DNA of 64,000 nt from Telluria mixta (GCF_029223865.1 NZ_CP119520.1:3038001-3102000); one strand, 5' to 3'. Counted from the first letter of the stretch, positions 10,795-20,159 are shown. Notes: a model not told the origin generated them from the letters alone. Program-made: numbers and translations.

Positions 10795-10950
10795 GATTGG
10801 ACACGTTCAATCACGTCTAGTTCGACCAGAGTCGCACTCCCAGTCGAAATCGTGTTGGCCGTCATGCGGACCCGCCGCGCTCGACTGCGAGAACGCCAGG
10901 ACTGCAGATATCAGGAGCGCAACGGATATGGGTTTCATGGTCAGTGCCGG

Positions 10951-10981
10951 CCTGAAAAATAGAAGGCCGCACGAAGCGGCC
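10951..10981 (-). terminator. Rho-independent terminator after the GT9 gene
   Basis: Read on the minus strand, GGCCGC (10981-10976), loop TTCGT and GCGGCC (10970-10965) form a 6-base stem followed by TTCTATTTTT. It lies about 20 bases beyond the stop of the glycosyltransferase gene. Confidence 0.7.
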
Positions 10982-11003
10982 TTTGTCACCTACGAATACC
11001 GAT

Positions 11004-12106
11004 TCACGCCAACGCGTGCATCACCGCGTCGACCGGAATCGCCTTCACCCAGTCCCGTCTCTGATCCGCCGTGATGACGGTGGAGTTGGCCTTGTCCACG
11101 GGCGCCCATTCCGGCGTCTTCTGGCGCATCAGCGCGACGACCGGCACGCCGACGGCGTTCGCCAGGTGCATCACGGCCGTTTCCACCGACACGATCAGGT
11201 CGCACTGCGCCAGCATCGCGGGCAACTGGAAGAAATTCTCGTTGGCGCTGAACAGTTCCGTGCGGTCGAGCTGGCGGCGTGCCAGCATGGCCTTCACGTT
11301 GTCCACTTCCTGCGGCACCGCGTTGACGATGAAGCAGGCGTCGCGCCATTCCGGCTGCGCGCGCATCGTCGTGATCAGTTCCGCCACGCGCTCGACGGGC
11401 CAGCAGCGCTTGCGCGTCTTGGCGAACGGGTTGATGAACACGAGCTTGCCGCGGCGGCCGTCGAAACCCCATTCATGCAGGCGCGCTTTCGCGCCCTCGA
11501 CGAACTGCTCGGGATGTGCACGAACGGGATGCGCCCGGCCGGGGGAATGTCCACGCCGGCCAGCTGGCGGAACCATTCCGCATGCATGTCGCTGATGTGC
11601 GGCGCGCTTGCGCGGTCGGCCACGTCCGGGTCGAGGCTGGCGTCCAGCTTGCGGTAGCTGAACCAGTGAATCAGGCCCTGCAGGCCGTGCGGCTTTTTCA
11701 GGCCTAACACGAAGCCGTCCGGGCTGATCTCGCGCGCGAGGTCGGCGTAGAAGTGGGGACGCAGGGTGCCCAGCGAGACGACGATCGGATAGTGTTCCCG
11801 TTGCGCTTCCTGGATGGAGGCCTGGAACAGTTCCGGCGAATAGTTCTGCTTGTAGACCTTCTCGATGAAGTCGCAGGCGTCGAGCCAGTCGTACAGGACG
11901 TTCTTTTTCAGGTGCGGCCACTGCGACGCGTCGCTCGTGCGGCGCACTTCATCCACCCACAGGTGCAGTTTCAGGTGCGGGTAGGCGCGCGCGAACGCCT
12001 GGAAGCAGTTCTGCAAATAGGTATAGTCGCCCAACGCCAGGTGGGCGATGAACAGGATCTTGTCCGATTTCTTCAGCAGATCGGAAGGAATGAGAGGTAC
12101 GTTCAT
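11004..12106 (-). pseudogene. Glycosyltransferase family 9 (heptosyltransferase-like), frameshifted
   Basis: The first frame starts at ATG 12106 (MNVPLIPSDLLKKSDKILF) and is good protein down to GRIPFVHIP near 11513. The homologous reading then continues one frame over as EQFVEGAKARLHEWGFDG and runs to a stop at 11004. Restoring one base in the cccgag stretch at about 11510-11514 gives a continuous product of about 367 residues. The C-terminal half has GT9 features: INPFAKTRKRCWP, then VSVETAVMHLANAVGVPVVAL. GT9 enzymes add heptose or related sugars to lipopolysaccharide. The break could be a true mutation or a single-base sequence error, because the rest of the frame is undamaged. Confidence 0.75.
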
Positions 12107-12402
12107 TGTCTCTTACGGGTCGCCTGCCAGTTGTTGTCCGACGCCGCCAGCGGTGTATCAGGGTCTGCGAATCAGCAGCGCTAACCGGTCGGCTGGCTGC
12201 GCATCTGCGTGGTGGGGATGCACACTACCGCCAACTCTAGAAATCTTCAACAAATTGTCTCGAATTGTAGTCCAATCCGCGACATTGCGTTGCCCCTGGC
12301 CATATTTTTAGACGCATTGTCCTGTGCGAGCAACATGAACTGAACAGGATGACAAATCCTTGTCTTGGAGACGGCGAAACTGGCGTATTAAATTAACATC
12401 GG
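12107..12402. other. Intergenic gap between the GT9 gene and rng
   Basis: These 296 bases are the upstream region of the glycosyltransferase gene and the downstream region of rng, both minus strand. The stretch 12240-12310 is AT-rich and probably carries the glycosyltransferase promoter. I found no convincing ORF, repeat or clear terminator. Confidence 0.4.
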
Positions 12403-13887
12403 TCACATCAGGATCACGTCGTACTGTTCCTGGTGATACCCGCGCTCCACCTGCAGCGAAATCTTCTTGCCGATGAAGTCGCCGAGCATGGCGAGATGCT
12501 GCGACTCTTCCTCGAGGAACAGGTCGACCACTTCCTGCGACGCGACGATGCGGAATTCGCGCGGGTTGAATTGCTTGGCCTCGCGCAGCAGTTCGCGCAG
12601 GATCTCGTAGCAGATCGTCCGGCTGGTCTTGACCTGTCCCTTGCCGCCGCAAGCGGGGCAGGGCTCGCACAGGATGTGGGCCAGCGATTCGCGCGTGCGC
12701 TTCCGCGTCATTTCGACGAGGCCCAGCGCCGAGAACCCGCTCACGGACACCTTCGTGCGGTCGCGCGACAGCGTCTTCTTGAGCTCCGCGAGCACGGCGT
12801 TGCGGTGCTCGTTGTTCTCCATGTCGATGAAGTCGAGGATGATGATGCCGCCCAGGTTGCGCAGCCGCAGCTGGCGCGCGATGGCGTGCGCCGCTTCCAG
12901 GTTCGTCTTGAAGATGGTGTCGGCGAAGTTGCGCCCGCCGACGAAGCCGCCCGTGTTGACGTCGATGGTCGTCATCGCTTCGGTCTGGTCGACGATCAGG
13001 TAGCCGCCGGACTTGAGGTCCACGCGCCGGCCCAGCGCGCGCAGGATCTCTTCCTCGACGCCGTACAGGTCGAACAGCGGGCGCTCGCCCGTGTAGTGCT
13101 GCAGGCGCGACAGCACGCTGGGCGTGTACACCTGGGCGAATTCCACGAGTTTCAGGTAATTCTCGCGCGAGTCGACGAGGATCGCGGCTGTCTCGTCGTG
13201 CACGAAGTCGCGCAGCACGCGCTGGGCCAGGCTCAGGTCCTGGTACAGCAGGCTCGTCGCGGGACGCGTGCGTGCACCCGTCATGATGGCGCCCCACGTC
13301 TTGCGCAGGTAGTCAACGTCGGCGGCGAGGTCGGCGTCGGACGCGTCCTCGGCCTGCGTGCGCACGATGTAGCCGCCTTTTTCGTCCGGCGGCAGCAAGC
13401 CCCCGAGGCGCGCGCGCAGGGCTTCGCGCTCGGATTCCTTCTCGATCTTTTGCGAGATGCCGATGTGTTTATCCTGCGGCAGGTAGACGAGCATGCGGCC
13501 CGCGATCGAGATCTGCGTGGACAGGCGCGCACCCTTGGTGCCGATCGGATCCTTGATCACCTGGACGGTCAGTACCTGGCCGTCGAACAGGATTTTTTCG
13601 ATGGGCGTCGGTGCGTTGTTGCTATTATTGCTGCTGCCGTTGGCGCCGTCGTGCGGCCTAGCTTCCCAGATGTCGGCCACGTGCAGGAACGCGGCGCGTT
13701 CGAGGCCGATGTCGATGAAGGCCGACTGCATGCCTGGGAGTACCCGCACGACCTTGCCCAGATAGACGTTGCCCGCGAGGCCGCGGGTGAGCGTACGCTC
13801 GATGTGCAGCTCCTGAACGGCACCCTGTACCACCAGCGCGACCCGTGTTTCTTGCGGGTTGATATTGATCAGGATGTCTTCAGTCAT
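12403..13887 (-). CDS. rng: Ribonuclease G
   Basis: The endoribonuclease has 494 residues, matches RNase G length and lacks the long scaffold tail of RNase E. It matures 16S rRNA and degrades mRNA in the cytoplasm. An S1 RNA-binding domain occupies the first 130 residues. It carries an unusual Asn/Ser-rich insertion (GANGSSNNSNNAPTP) near residues 83-97. The catalytic metal-binding aspartates are Asp309 (TIDVNTGG) and Asp352 (ILDFIDMEN). The zinc-link cysteines are in CEPCPACGGKG. It is the last gene of a minus-strand run that starts at hemF. Confidence 0.95.
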   Translation of the reverse strand: MTEDILININPQETRVALVVQGAVQELHIERTLTRGLAGNVYLGKVVRVLPGMQSAFIDIGLERAAFLHVADIWEARPHDGANGSSNNSNNAPTPIEKILFDGQVLTVQVIKDPIGTKGARLSTQISIAGRMLVYLPQDKHIGISQKIEKESEREALRARLGGLLPPDEKGGYIVRTQAEDASDADLAADVDYLRKTWGAIMTGARTRPATSLLYQDLSLAQRVLRDFVHDETAAILVDSRENYLKLVEFAQVYTPSVLSRLQHYTGERPLFDLYGVEEEILRALGRRVDLKSGGYLIVDQTEAMTTIDVNTGGFVGGRNFADTIFKTNLEAAHAIARQLRLRNLGGIIILDFIDMENNEHRNAVLAELKKTLSRDRTKVSVSGFSALGLVEMTRKRTRESLAHILCEPCPACGGKGQVKTSRTICYEILRELLREAKQFNPREFRIVASQEVVDLFLEEESQHLAMLGDFIGKKISLQVERGYHQEQYDVILM

Positions 13888-13940
13888 GAGGCCGGGCCGC
13901 GAATGTTGTTCAGAGTCACATCATACACGGTGTGACTACC

Positions 13941-14561
13941 TTACAAAGCGCTGACGCCCGCTTTCTGCAGTAACTGCGCCGTCTCGAAGACGGGCAAGCC
14001 CATGATGCCGGAATGGCTGCCTTCGATATGCTCGATGAACAGGGCGGCGAGGCCCTGGATGCCATACGCGCCGGCCTTGTCGTAGGGTTCCGGCGTCGCA
14101 CAATACGCCCGGATCGCTTCCGGCGTGAGCTGCGCGAAGCGCACGTTCGACACCTGCGTCACCTGCTCGAACACGTCCGTGTAATGCAGGGCGACCGACG
14201 TCAGCACCTGGTGCGTGCGGCCCGACAGGCGTTCCAGCATGGCGACCGCTTCCTTCGGATCGCCCGGCTTGCCGAGGATCTCGCCGTCGATGGTGACGGT
14301 CGTGTCGGCCGACAGCACGGGACGCAGCGGCATGCGCCGCATGTGCAGCACGTTCCACGCGAATGCGCCTTTTTCGCGCGCCACGCGGGCCACGTAGTCC
14401 TGCGCGGGTTCGTCCGCGAACGTGTCTTCGCTGACGTCGATGCCGCGCGCCGGATCGGAGCGGAGGCTGAGGATGTCGAACTCGATGCCGACCTGGCGCA
14501 GCAGTTCGCGGCGGCGCGGGCTCTTGGAGGCGAGGTAGATTTTCTTGTCGAGCTGTTTCAT
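13941..14561 (-). CDS. maf: Maf family nucleoside triphosphate pyrophosphatase (YhdE-like)
   Basis: The 206-residue protein opens MKQLDKKIYLASKSPRRRELL, the Maf signature loop. It hydrolyses dTTP/UTP or modified nucleotides to monophosphates. The segments GAYGIQGLAALFIEHIEGSH and GIMGLPVFET resemble the YhdE (dTTP/UTP) branch more than YceF. The start was set at 14561, four bases after the rlmH stop. An upstream in-frame start at 14609 would lie inside rlmH and adds no conserved sequence. Confidence 0.92.
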   Translation of the reverse strand: MKQLDKKIYLASKSPRRRELLRQVGIEFDILSLRSDPARGIDVSEDTFADEPAQDYVARVAREKGAFAWNVLHMRRMPLRPVLSADTTVTIDGEILGKPGDPKEAVAMLERLSGRTHQVLTSVALHYTDVFEQVTQVSNVRFAQLTPEAIRAYCATPEPYDKAGAYGIQGLAALFIEHIEGSHSGIMGLPVFETAQLLQKAGVSAL

Positions 14562-14565
14562 CGGC

Positions 14566-15036
14566 TCATACCCGATGGTAAGGGTGGTTCTGGGTGATGG
14601 ACCACGCACGATATAACTGTTCTGCCAGCATCACGCGCACGATACCGTGCGGCAGCGTCATGCTGGAGATGCGGATCAGACCGTCCGCGCGCGCCTTGAG
14701 TTCCGGATCGAGGCCGTCGGCCCCGCCGATCAGGAAGGCGACATCGCGCCCGTCCTGCTGCCAGGCCTCCAACGCTTGCGACAGGCCCACGCTGGTGAGA
14801 TCCTTGCCGCGCTCGTCGAGGGCGACGATACGTACGCCTTTCGGCAGCACCGCCTCGATGCGCTCGCGTTCGAGCGCCATCGCGGTGGCCGCCGTCTTGC
14901 TGCCCGACCGTTCGACCGGCTTGACTTCCTTCAGCACGATGCGCAGCTCCGGCGGCATCCGCTTCGCGTATTCCGCGAAGCCGGTCTCGATCCAGGCCGG
15001 CATCTTGTGGCCGACCGCGACGATGAACAACTGCAT
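14566..15036 (-). CDS. rlmH: 23S rRNA pseudouridine-1915 N3-methyltransferase RlmH
   Basis: This 156-residue SPOUT-family methyltransferase is of standard length. It shows the knotted SAM-binding segment [18 protein letters not shown] and the C-terminal [20 protein letters not shown] block with the conserved closing HPYHR. It methylates pseudouridine 1915 in helix 69 of 23S rRNA on assembled ribosomes. It is followed closely by maf and preceded by rsfS (6-base gap), the usual beta- and gammaproteobacterial pairing. Confidence 0.96.
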   Translation of the reverse strand: MQLFIVAVGHKMPAWIETGFAEYAKRMPPELRIVLKEVKPVERSGSKTAATAMALERERIEAVLPKGVRIVALDERGKDLTSVGLSQALEAWQQDGRDVAFLIGGADGLDPELKARADGLIRISSMTLPHGIVRVMLAEQLYRAWSITQNHPYHRV

Positions 15037-15042
15037 CGCGGT

Positions 15043-15732
15043 TTATTCTTCGGTTTTCTTGATGCGGCGGATGACTTTCTTGGCCGGTGCGTCGCCCTCG
15101 GCGGCTGCGGCCTTGGTTGCACGTTTCGGCGCAGCGGCGGCTTTCGCAGCCTTGGCGGCCTTCGCGTCCGCGGCAGCGGTCTTGGACACGGCAACCTTCA
15201 CGGTGGCGCCCGTCGGGATCTTCTTGGCGGCAGGTTTCCTGGCGGCCGGCTTGGCGTCGGCCGACTTCTTGGCCGCCGGCTTGCGCTCGCGCACCGGTTT
15301 CGCTTCTTCCTGTTCCTGGTTCGCGGCGAGGTGCTTCGACTTCGTCTTCGGCGCGGCCGCGTCCAGGCCTTCGGCCGTCGACTTGCGCTTGGCGGCGCCC
15401 AGTTTCACGGGCTTGTCGCCCCAGATTTCTTCCAGGCGGTAGTACTGGCGGATGGCCGGCTGCATGATGTGCACGATCATGTCGCCCAGGTCGACAAGGA
15501 CCCATTCGCCCGTGTCTTCGCCTTCCAGCCCGACCACGTCGCCGCCTGCTTCCTTGACCTTGTCGCGGACCGAGGCGGCCAGCGCCTTGGTCTGGCGATT
15601 CGACGTGCCCGACACGACCGCGATGCGGTCGAACAGGCTGGTCAGGTGCGTCGTGTCGAACAGAACGATGTCCTGGCCCTTGACGTCTTCGAGGGCGTCG
15701 ACGACGAGCGTTTGCAGTTTCTTGATATCCAT
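15043..15732 (-). CDS. rsfS: Ribosome silencing factor RsfS with long Lys/Ala-rich tail
   Basis: Residues 1 to about 115 are a complete RsfS/Iojap domain (VVDALEDVKGQDIVLFDT, GEDTGEWVLVDLGDMIVHIM, YYRLEEIWGDKP). RsfS binds ribosomal protein uL14 on the large subunit and blocks joining under starvation. The remaining 115 residues are a disordered tail of Ala, Lys and Pro, with repeats like KPAAKK and AAKAAKAAAAPK that look histone-H1-like. RsfS is usually 105-130 residues, so the tail doubles it. The ATG overlaps the nadD stop by one base (TAATG). Confidence 0.93.
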   Translation of the reverse strand: MDIKKLQTLVVDALEDVKGQDIVLFDTTHLTSLFDRIAVVSGTSNRQTKALAASVRDKVKEAGGDVVGLEGEDTGEWVLVDLGDMIVHIMQPAIRQYYRLEEIWGDKPVKLGAAKRKSTAEGLDAAAPKTKSKHLAANQEQEEAKPVRERKPAAKKSADAKPAARKPAAKKIPTGATVKVAVSKTAAADAKAAKAAKAAAAPKRATKAAAAEGDAPAKKVIRRIKKTEE

Positions 15733-16391
15733 TAGTTTTTGTACAAGTTATGTTGTTGAATATAGTCTAGCACTTGCGGCGCAACGAGCGCGCTTATGTC
15801 AGTACGGGGTTCGGCATGCAGGGCAGCGCGCACCTGCGTGGCCGAAATGTCGACGGCCAGCGTGTGCGCCAGGCAGACCTTGCCTGCCGGGCTGGCGCGC
15901 ACGTCGTCGAACGACGCGCGCCGCTGCGCCAGCTCCGCTGCCACGGCGGGCGGCAGCGCGGCATCGTCGAGCCGATAGCCGGGGCGGGCGGCGACGCCGA
16001 AATTGGCCAGCGCGAACAGGTCGTGCCAGTCGCGCCAGGTGTCCAGCTTCTGCAACTGGTCCGCGCCCATTACGAACACGATGGACGTATCCGGACCGAG
16101 CTCGGCGCGCAGGTCGCGCAGGGTTTCGACCGTGTACGTAGCGCCGTGGCGGTCGATCTCGCGGGTATCGATCGTCACGGGCGCGCTGCTGCCTGCAAAT
16201 GCCAGCTTCAGCATGGCCACGCGGTCGGCATCGCCCGCTTCCAGGCCGTTCTTCTTTTGCCACGGCTGGCCGGCGGGCAGCACGCGCAATTCGTCCGGAT
16301 GGAGCTGGCGCGCGAACAGCTCGGCCAGCGCGACGTGGCCGTGGTGCACCGGGTCGAAACTGCCGCCCAGCAGAGCAACGCAGCGCGTCAC
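15732..16391 (-). CDS. nadD: Nicotinate-nucleotide adenylyltransferase
   Basis: The 219-residue NadD adenylates nicotinate mononucleotide in NAD synthesis. The protein begins at GTG 16391 ([20 protein letters not shown]), and this start overlaps the hemF stop as GTGA. The nucleotidyltransferase motif [11 protein letters not shown] is at residues 9-19. The C-terminal [10 protein letters not shown] segment is the ISSTxIR motif of this family. Longer readings upstream lie in hemF and are not real. Confidence 0.95.
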   Translation of the reverse strand: MTRCVALLGGSFDPVHHGHVALAELFARQLHPDELRVLPAGQPWQKKNGLEAGDADRVAMLKLAFAGSSAPVTIDTREIDRHGATYTVETLRDLRAELGPDTSIVFVMGADQLQKLDTWRDWHDLFALANFGVAARPGYRLDDAALPPAVAAELAQRRASFDDVRASPAGKVCLAHTLAVDISATQVRAALHAEPRTDISALVAPQVLDYIQQHNLYKN

Positions 16392-17299
16392 GGGGCGAGC
16401 CAATCCCGGTGCGGCAGGAAGTCGGTATAGAGCTTCTCTTCCGGGCTGCCCGGCTCCGGATGCCAGTCGTAGCGCCATTTGACGATCGGCGGCATCGACA
16501 TCAGGATCGCCTCCGTCCGGCCGCCCGACTGCAGGCCGAACAGCGTGCCGCGGTCCCACACGAGGTTGAACTCGACGTAGCGCCCGCGCCGGTACGCCTG
16601 GAAATCGCGTTCGCGTTCGCCGTACGGCTGGTCCTTGCGGCGCTGCAGGATCGGCAGGTAGGCATCGAGGAAGCCGTTGCCGACGCTCTGCACCATGGCA
16701 TACGACTGCTCGAACCCGAGTTCGTTGAAGTCGTCGAAGAAGATGCCGCCGACGCCGCGCGCTTCCTTGCGGTGTTTTATATAGAAATAGTCGTCGCACC
16801 AGCGCTTGAAGCGCGGATGCAGGTCGTCCCCGAACGGCGCCAGCGCATCGCGGCAGACCTGGTGGAAGTGGCGTGCGTCGTCTTCATTGCCGTAGTAGGG
16901 CGTCAGGTCCATGCCGCCGCCGAACCACCAGACGGGCTCCTTGCCCTCGGCCGTCGCTTCGAAAAAGCGCACGTTCATATGCACGGTGGGTGCGTACGGA
17001 TTGTGCGGGTGCAGAACGAGCGACACGCCCATCGCTTCCCACGCGCGGCCCGCCAGTTCCGGCCGCGCGGCCATCGCCGACGCCGGCAGGCTGGCGCCGC
17101 GCACATGCGAAAAATTCACGCCGCCGCGCTCGATCACATTTCCGCCTTCGATGAGGCGCGATATCCCGCCACCACCTTCAGGCCGTTCCCACGTGTCGCG
17201 CAAAAAGGACTTGCCGTCGACATCTTCCAGCGCTTGCACGATGCGCGCCTGCAGGTCGAGCAGCCAGGCCTTGACGGCGGCCGGATTAATTGTAGCCAT
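16388..17299 (-). CDS. hemF: Oxygen-dependent coproporphyrinogen III oxidase
   Basis: The 303-residue HemF converts coproporphyrinogen III to protoporphyrinogen IX with O2 in heme synthesis. Typical blocks are seen: [36 protein letters not shown] with [24 protein letters not shown], and [21 protein letters not shown]. The start ATG 17299 gives [13 protein letters not shown]. Earlier in-frame codons would add a non-homologous stretch. It heads the minus-strand run nadD-rsfS-rlmH-maf-rng. Confidence 0.97.
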   Translation of the reverse strand: MATINPAAVKAWLLDLQARIVQALEDVDGKSFLRDTWERPEGGGGISRLIEGGNVIERGGVNFSHVRGASLPASAMAARPELAGRAWEAMGVSLVLHPHNPYAPTVHMNVRFFEATAEGKEPVWWFGGGMDLTPYYGNEDDARHFHQVCRDALAPFGDDLHPRFKRWCDDYFYIKHRKEARGVGGIFFDDFNELGFEQSYAMVQSVGNGFLDAYLPILQRRKDQPYGERERDFQAYRRGRYVEFNLVWDRGTLFGLQSGGRTEAILMSMPPIVKWRYDWHPEPGSPEEKLYTDFLPHRDWLAP

Positions 17300-17735
17300 G
17301 TGGAAATGTGAGAGAAAAAAAGCGAACGGGGATTGTACACTGATGAACTGGATCGCGACAGGCAACCGCCAACACCGTTTCCAACACCCCTCCGGCGCCG
17401 ATAAAAATCCTGCGCAAATCTCTTCAATTTTCTGCACTTTTCTAGCTTTCGTAGTTACGAATGCAAGAAACACGTTCCTATTACTAATAGTCTAGGTCGA
17501 AAGAAACCGATTTCACGCCAGCCGCATAGGCCGGTGTCGAAACGAGTTAAAACGATAACGACGGAGACATTCATGGAACACACGATCCCCCCTCGGCCGC
17601 GACCTTAACGCGCCCGCCAGTCCTCCCCATCCATTGTCTTCATCGTAACGACCCGTCCGCGGCCGTGCCGATGGGGATGGTGCATTGCAGCAAGCGACCG
17701 GTAACCACGGTCCAACACTTTCTTGGAGTTCAAGC
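17300..17735. other. Intergenic region between hemF and the GH74 gene
   Basis: This 436-base divergent region must contain the promoters of hemF (minus) and of the GH74 gene (plus). It contains an 11-codon mini-ORF, MEHTIPPRPRP, at 17573-17608, preceded by a good Shine-Dalgarno (ggag). An inverted repeat ccccatc/gatgggg lies further downstream, so the GH74 mRNA may have a structured leader. A Shine-Dalgarno ggag at 17725 serves the GH74 start. No other gene is apparent. Confidence 0.45.
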
Positions 17736-20099
17736 ATGAAGAAGCAAACTCTTGCACTGGCCTGCGCCGTGGCCGGCTTGGTGGCAGCCTGCGGCGGCGA
17801 CAGCCCATCCTCGCAATCGCCTTCCTTTGCCGCCATGGTCGGCAGCGCGTCCGGCGGCGGCGCCGACGTCGCGACGGCGGGTACCCGCTGGCAGAGCGTC
17901 AAGTACGGGGGCAGCGGCTACGTGACCGGCCTGATCTTCCACCCGACCAGCCCGAACGTGCTGTACGCGCGCACGGACATGGGCGGGGTCTACCGCCGCG
18001 ATACGGCGACGTCGGGCTGGACCCCGATCACGGACGGCTTCGGCGTCCGCGAAGAATTCTATAACGGGGCCGAAAGCGTGGCCCTGGATCCGACCGACGA
18101 CAAGCGCGTGTATCTGGTCACGGGCATGTATGACTGGTCGGGACAAAATGCCCGCCTGTACATTTCCACCGACCGCGGCGACAGCTGGACGCACGTCGAC
18201 CTGCCGTTCCGCGCCGGTTCCAACGATCCGGGCCGCGCCATCGGCGAACGCCTGATGGTCGATCCGAACAAGCCGTCGACCTTGTACTACGGTTCGCGCA
18301 CGTCGGGCCTGTGGAAGAGCACGGACTACGGCCAGACCTGGAACCAGGTAACGTCGCTGACCACGTTCCAATACCCGGGCGACCAGATCGGCTCCCTGCC
18401 GGGCCGCACCTCGGGCGGCATCGAGAGCGTGCTGTTCGACACGTCGACGACGGGCACGGGCACGGCCACGCAGACCATCTACACGGCCGTGGCCCCGGAC
18501 TACGCCGCTGCGGCCGGCCTGAATGCCAACCTGTACAAGTCGACCGACGGCGGTGCGACCTGGACCGGCGTGACGACCCCCGTGACCGGCTACTACATCC
18601 CGCACATGGTCCGCGCCAAGGACGGCATCATCTACGTAGCGTTCACGAAGGACATGGGCCCGGGTGCCGGCGGTCCGGCCCGCCTGTACAAGTTCGACGG
18701 CACGAACTGGACGCTGCTGAAGAGCTACGATACGCAGCAATGGGTGAACTTCGGCATGGGCGGCCTGTCGGTCTCCGGCTCCGGTCCGACCACCCGTATC
18801 GCGCTGGGCGTGTCGAACTCGTGGGGTAACTGGCAGGGCCAGCCGGTCGTGCAGGTGTCGGACGACGCCGGCCTGACCTGGCGCGAGATCGCGTCGATGA
18901 CCCCGCACACCCCGTCCGACGTGGACTTCTCCGGCTGGGTGGACGACGTCGAGATCGACCCGAACAACCCCGACCACATCCTGCACGTGTTCGGCGGCGG
19001 CATCTGGGAAACGAAGACGGCGTCGGCGGCCACGCCGAGCTGGAACCTGGACGTGACCAACCTCGAGGAAACCGCGACGATCAGCCTGGCGACCCCGCCC
19101 AAGGGCGCCAGCTACGCGCTGCTGCGCAGCTCGGGCGACATCGGCATGCACGTGCAGACCGAGCTGCTGAAGAAGCCGACGCGCGGCCCGATCGGCTGGT
19201 TCAGCAACGGTAATGCCGCCGACACGGCCTGGTCGAATCCGGCCTACATCGCAGCGGTCGGTACGGGCGGCTGGGTCCAGAACAACCCCCGCGGCGCCTA
19301 CTCGACCGACTCCGGCGTGACCTGGACGGCATTCGCCAGCAAGCACCCGGACGCGCTGACCAACCAGGGCGGCGAGGAAACCATCGCCGTGACGGCGCCG
19401 GGCAAGGCCGTCTGGGCACCGTCCGGTGCGCGTCCGGCCTACACGACCGACAACGGCGCGACCTGGACGTACACGAACCTGCCGGCCCTGTCTGCCGTGG
19501 GCATCGGCCGCGGCTACCGCGTCGTCGCCGACCGCAAGAACCCGAACAAGGTCTATGCCTTCAACTCGGGCGGCGCGTGGTGGAACCAGTGGTCGGACAC
19601 GTCCCACTTCTGGTACTCGAACGACGGCGGCCACACCTTCACCGAGAGCGCGACGTTCGTGGGCGCGGGCGCGCGAGTGGCAGCGTTCTATCAGTCGTCG
19701 ATCGCGGTCAATCCGAATGCCGAAGGCGACGTCTGGGTGGTGGACGGTTTCAGCATCCTGCACTCCACCGACTCGGGCGCGACCTGGACCAAACTGGACG
19801 TGACGGCACCGGACTGGGGCACCAACGAGACGTGGAGCTACCCGCAGGTGTACGGCGCGACCTCGATCGCGCTGGGCAAGGCGCCGGCCGGTGCGACGTA
19901 CTCGTCCTCGATCTACATCGTCGGCATCATCAATAACGTGTGGGGCGTGTACCGCTCGGACGACGGTGCCAGGACCTGGCGCCGGATCAACGACGACAAG
20001 CACCAGTACGCCGGCATCAGCAACCTGGCGGCCGACCAGACCGTGCCTGGACGCGTGTATGCCGCCGGCGCGGGCCGCGGCGTCGTGTTCAGCTACTGA
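17736..20099 (+). CDS. GH74-type xyloglucanase-like lipoprotein
   Basis: The 787-residue protein has a lipoprotein signal (MKKQTLALACAVAGLVAAC, lipobox LVAAC with Cys19). A sialidase/BNR-like seven-bladed repeat protein follows. The opening block GYVTGLIFHPTSPNVLYARTDMGGVYRRD matches the first blade of GH74 endo-xyloglucanases; the Asp in TDMGG is a catalytic residue in that family. RGYRVVADRKNPNKVYAFNSGG resembles the segment carrying the second catalytic Asp. SDDAG.TW and STDGGATW blade motifs recur. It would cut the xyloglucan backbone at the cell surface. Start 17736 was chosen for the signal sequence and its ribosome site. Confidence 0.85.
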   Translation: MKKQTLALACAVAGLVAACGGDSPSSQSPSFAAMVGSASGGGADVATAGTRWQSVKYGGSGYVTGLIFHPTSPNVLYARTDMGGVYRRDTATSGWTPITDGFGVREEFYNGAESVALDPTDDKRVYLVTGMYDWSGQNARLYISTDRGDSWTHVDLPFRAGSNDPGRAIGERLMVDPNKPSTLYYGSRTSGLWKSTDYGQTWNQVTSLTTFQYPGDQIGSLPGRTSGGIESVLFDTSTTGTGTATQTIYTAVAPDYAAAAGLNANLYKSTDGGATWTGVTTPVTGYYIPHMVRAKDGIIYVAFTKDMGPGAGGPARLYKFDGTNWTLLKSYDTQQWVNFGMGGLSVSGSGPTTRIALGVSNSWGNWQGQPVVQVSDDAGLTWREIASMTPHTPSDVDFSGWVDDVEIDPNNPDHILHVFGGGIWETKTASAATPSWNLDVTNLEETATISLATPPKGASYALLRSSGDIGMHVQTELLKKPTRGPIGWFSNGNAADTAWSNPAYIAAVGTGGWVQNNPRGAYSTDSGVTWTAFASKHPDALTNQGGEETIAVTAPGKAVWAPSGARPAYTTDNGATWTYTNLPALSAVGIGRGYRVVADRKNPNKVYAFNSGGAWWNQWSDTSHFWYSNDGGHTFTESATFVGAGARVAAFYQSSIAVNPNAEGDVWVVDGFSILHSTDSGATWTKLDVTAPDWGTNETWSYPQVYGATSIALGKAPAGATYSSSIYIVGIINNVWGVYRSDDGARTWRRINDDKHQYAGISNLAADQTVPGRVYAAGAGRGVVFSY

Positions 20100-20109
20100 T
20101 GATGCCCAT

Positions 20110-20133
20110 GCCGGCGCCCGCGTTGGCGCCGGC
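20110..20133 (+). terminator. Strong hairpin between the GH74 and PEP-CTERM genes
   Basis: GCCGGCGCC (20110-20118) and GGCGCCGGC (20125-20133) form a perfect 9-base stem with a 6-base loop, 11 bases after the GH74 stop. It is followed by agtatcgataatttt and not a pure T run. It may terminate partly or protect the 3' end of the upstream message. Confidence 0.5.
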
Positions 20134-20159
20134 AGTATCGATAATTTTCGGAGACTTTC

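Larger units (their letters stand above)
9279..10836 (-). mobile_element. IS607-like element with intact tnpB and truncated tnpA
   Basis: The boundaries come from reassembling the interrupted host gene: ...GACTGGGAG joins ATCGGCTCC. A ct dinucleotide (ag on the coding strand) is present at both ends, so the element could equally be 9281-10838. No target duplication and no long terminal inverted repeats are visible. A shared 2-base core fits serine-recombinase transposition as described for IS607. The element is about 1.56 kb and holds a 62-codon remnant of tnpA followed by tnpB, both on the minus strand. Confidence 0.8.
8836..10938 (-). pseudogene. Exported protein of unknown function, split by an IS607-like element and frameshifted
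   Basis: The first 34 codons (10938 down to 10837) encode a signal peptide and mature start, MKPISVALLISAVLAFS through GQHDFDWE. The reading resumes on the other side of the mobile element at 9278 with IGSWDTQLKRLREPLSG and continues to about 8950. There the frame shifts, and the remainder (DLVPMGAGQWRFEQAYSADGG to ...DTRRKA) is read in another frame to the stop at 8836. The pieces join as one small secreted domain, in which WDTQLKRL and FEQAYSADGG look like conserved blocks of an uncharacterised family. Two independent lesions mean it is dead. The function is unknown. Confidence 0.85.

Noticed and set aside
17513..17902. 129-codon minus-strand frame in the hemF-GH74 gap
   Set aside because: It runs antisense into the signal sequence of the GH74 gene, has no ribosome site and no recognisable domain.
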